Assembly (NCBI RefSeq): GCF_024362205.1 | Contig: NZ_CP101462.1 | Coordinates: 1,640,501 to 1,704,500 of the forward strand | DNA length: 64,000 bases | Direction: 5' to 3' | Origin: Exiguobacterium aurantiacum | GTDB taxonomy: Bacteria; Bacillota; Bacilli; Exiguobacteriales; Exiguobacteriaceae | In this document: one piece after another, positions 63,739 through 64,000 of the stretch | Numbering within the stretch: the stretch's first letter is position 1 | Layout of the letters: every line of letters begins with the position of its first letter | Program-made: the position numbers and the translations under genes | Notes under the pieces: generated by a model | What the model was told of the DNA's origin: nothing | Seen by the model: the letters and a program-made list of their open reading frames with translations, nothing else | The model's database searches: none

Positions 63739-64000
63739 TTACGTTTCAAGCAACGTAGTGATCCATGTCGACACCATGACGACGGCGACCGTCACCGGGA
63801 TGACGTAGCGAATAAGGAATCGCCACACTGGATACAGTTTCACACCGACATCCGACGTTTGAATCTCTTCTTTCAAGATGCGTTGATCGACGACATAGCC
63901 GACGAAAATGGAGGTCAGAAGCGCGCCGATCGGCATCAAAACGTAGCTGACGACGTAATCCATCACATCGAAGAACGTCATTCCATCAAAGAATTGTAAC
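63739..64000 (-). CDS. Sodium-dependent transporter (NSS/SNF family), C-terminal part
   Basis: The frame is open to the window edge, so the N-terminus is missing; about 87 residues remain. FFDVMDYVVSYVLMPIGALLTSIFVGYVVD and the last span (IRYVIPVTVAVVMVSTWI) match the end of bacterial neurotransmitter:sodium symporters, which take up amino acids with Na+. It ends ten bases from a strong terminator. Confidence 0.82.
   Translation of the reverse strand, partial: LQFFDGMTFFDVMDYVVSYVLMPIGALLTSIFVGYVVDQRILKEEIQTSDVGVKLYPVWRFLIRYVIPVTVAVVMVSTWITTLLET

Overview
The window looks like a chromosomal segment of a Gram-positive, non-sporulating member of the Bacilli, most likely Exiguobacterium. This rests on moderate GC content, strong AGGAGG-type ribosome sites with frequent GTG/TTG starts, a ricA-mutS-mutL...hfq-miaA gene set that recalls Bacillus but lacks the spore-coat gene cotE, a short HisG with HisZ, and cre, Rex, NrdR and sigma-B type control sites. 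I saw no rRNA, tRNA or CRISPR array. No stretch longer than 300 bases lacks a gene or element, and the window ends cut genes at both edges.

Layout. 1-8.3 kb: a cut TspO/MBR-like membrane protein, aldo/keto reductase, an ABC exporter pair divergent from its TetR regulator, FAD oxidase, Bax-inhibitor-like protein, DJ-1/PfpI protein and quinone-oxidoreductase-like enzyme. 8.5-19.1 kb: S51 peptidase homologue, thyA-folA, a diguanylate cyclase, fumC, a nuclease cluster (RNase H-like, 5'-3' exonuclease, CobW GTPase, YhaM-like exonuclease), hfq, miaA and an unlisted 31-residue ORF. 19.2-25.4 kb: AmiS/UreI channel, PPK2, secreted M4 protease, a second ABC pair, SGNH lipase.

25.4-31.5 kb holds the most interesting metabolic group: a GNAT acyltransferase overlapping an enolase-superfamily racemase/epimerase, a divergent regulator, an NhaC-type transporter and an M20 amidohydrolase. 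GNAT + enolase-superfamily racemase + M20 deacylase is the enzyme set of the known N-succinyl route that converts D- to L-amino acids. Two promoters in the cluster share an 11-bp-spaced direct repeat, TTGTCGTTA, which suggests one local regulon.

31.6-39.5 kb: HtrA protease, FAH-family hydrolase, anaerobic ribonucleotide reductase nrdDG (no ATP-cone; NrdR boxes upstream), a formate/nitrite channel with a Rex-like box, and an IS3-family element inserted between the ctc (bL25) stop codon and what appears to be its terminator. 39.5-46.3 kb: mutL, mutS, ricA, ElaA-like GNAT and a carotenoid-desaturase-like oxidoreductase.

46.4-52 kb: plus-strand accessory genes (P-loop kinase, nucleotidyltransferase, an internally deleted kinase remnant, a solute-binding lipoprotein translationally coupled to a second HisC), then an acetyltransferase and a TIM-barrel-like protein. 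52-59.9 kb: a complete overlapping hisZGDCBHAFIE operon, divergent from a PHP-type histidinol phosphatase, with an inverted repeat in the shared promoter region. 60-64 kb: a small unknown protein, dCMP deaminase, the xpaC-telA pair, a degraded small membrane-protein gene and the C-terminus of a sodium-dependent NSS transporter.
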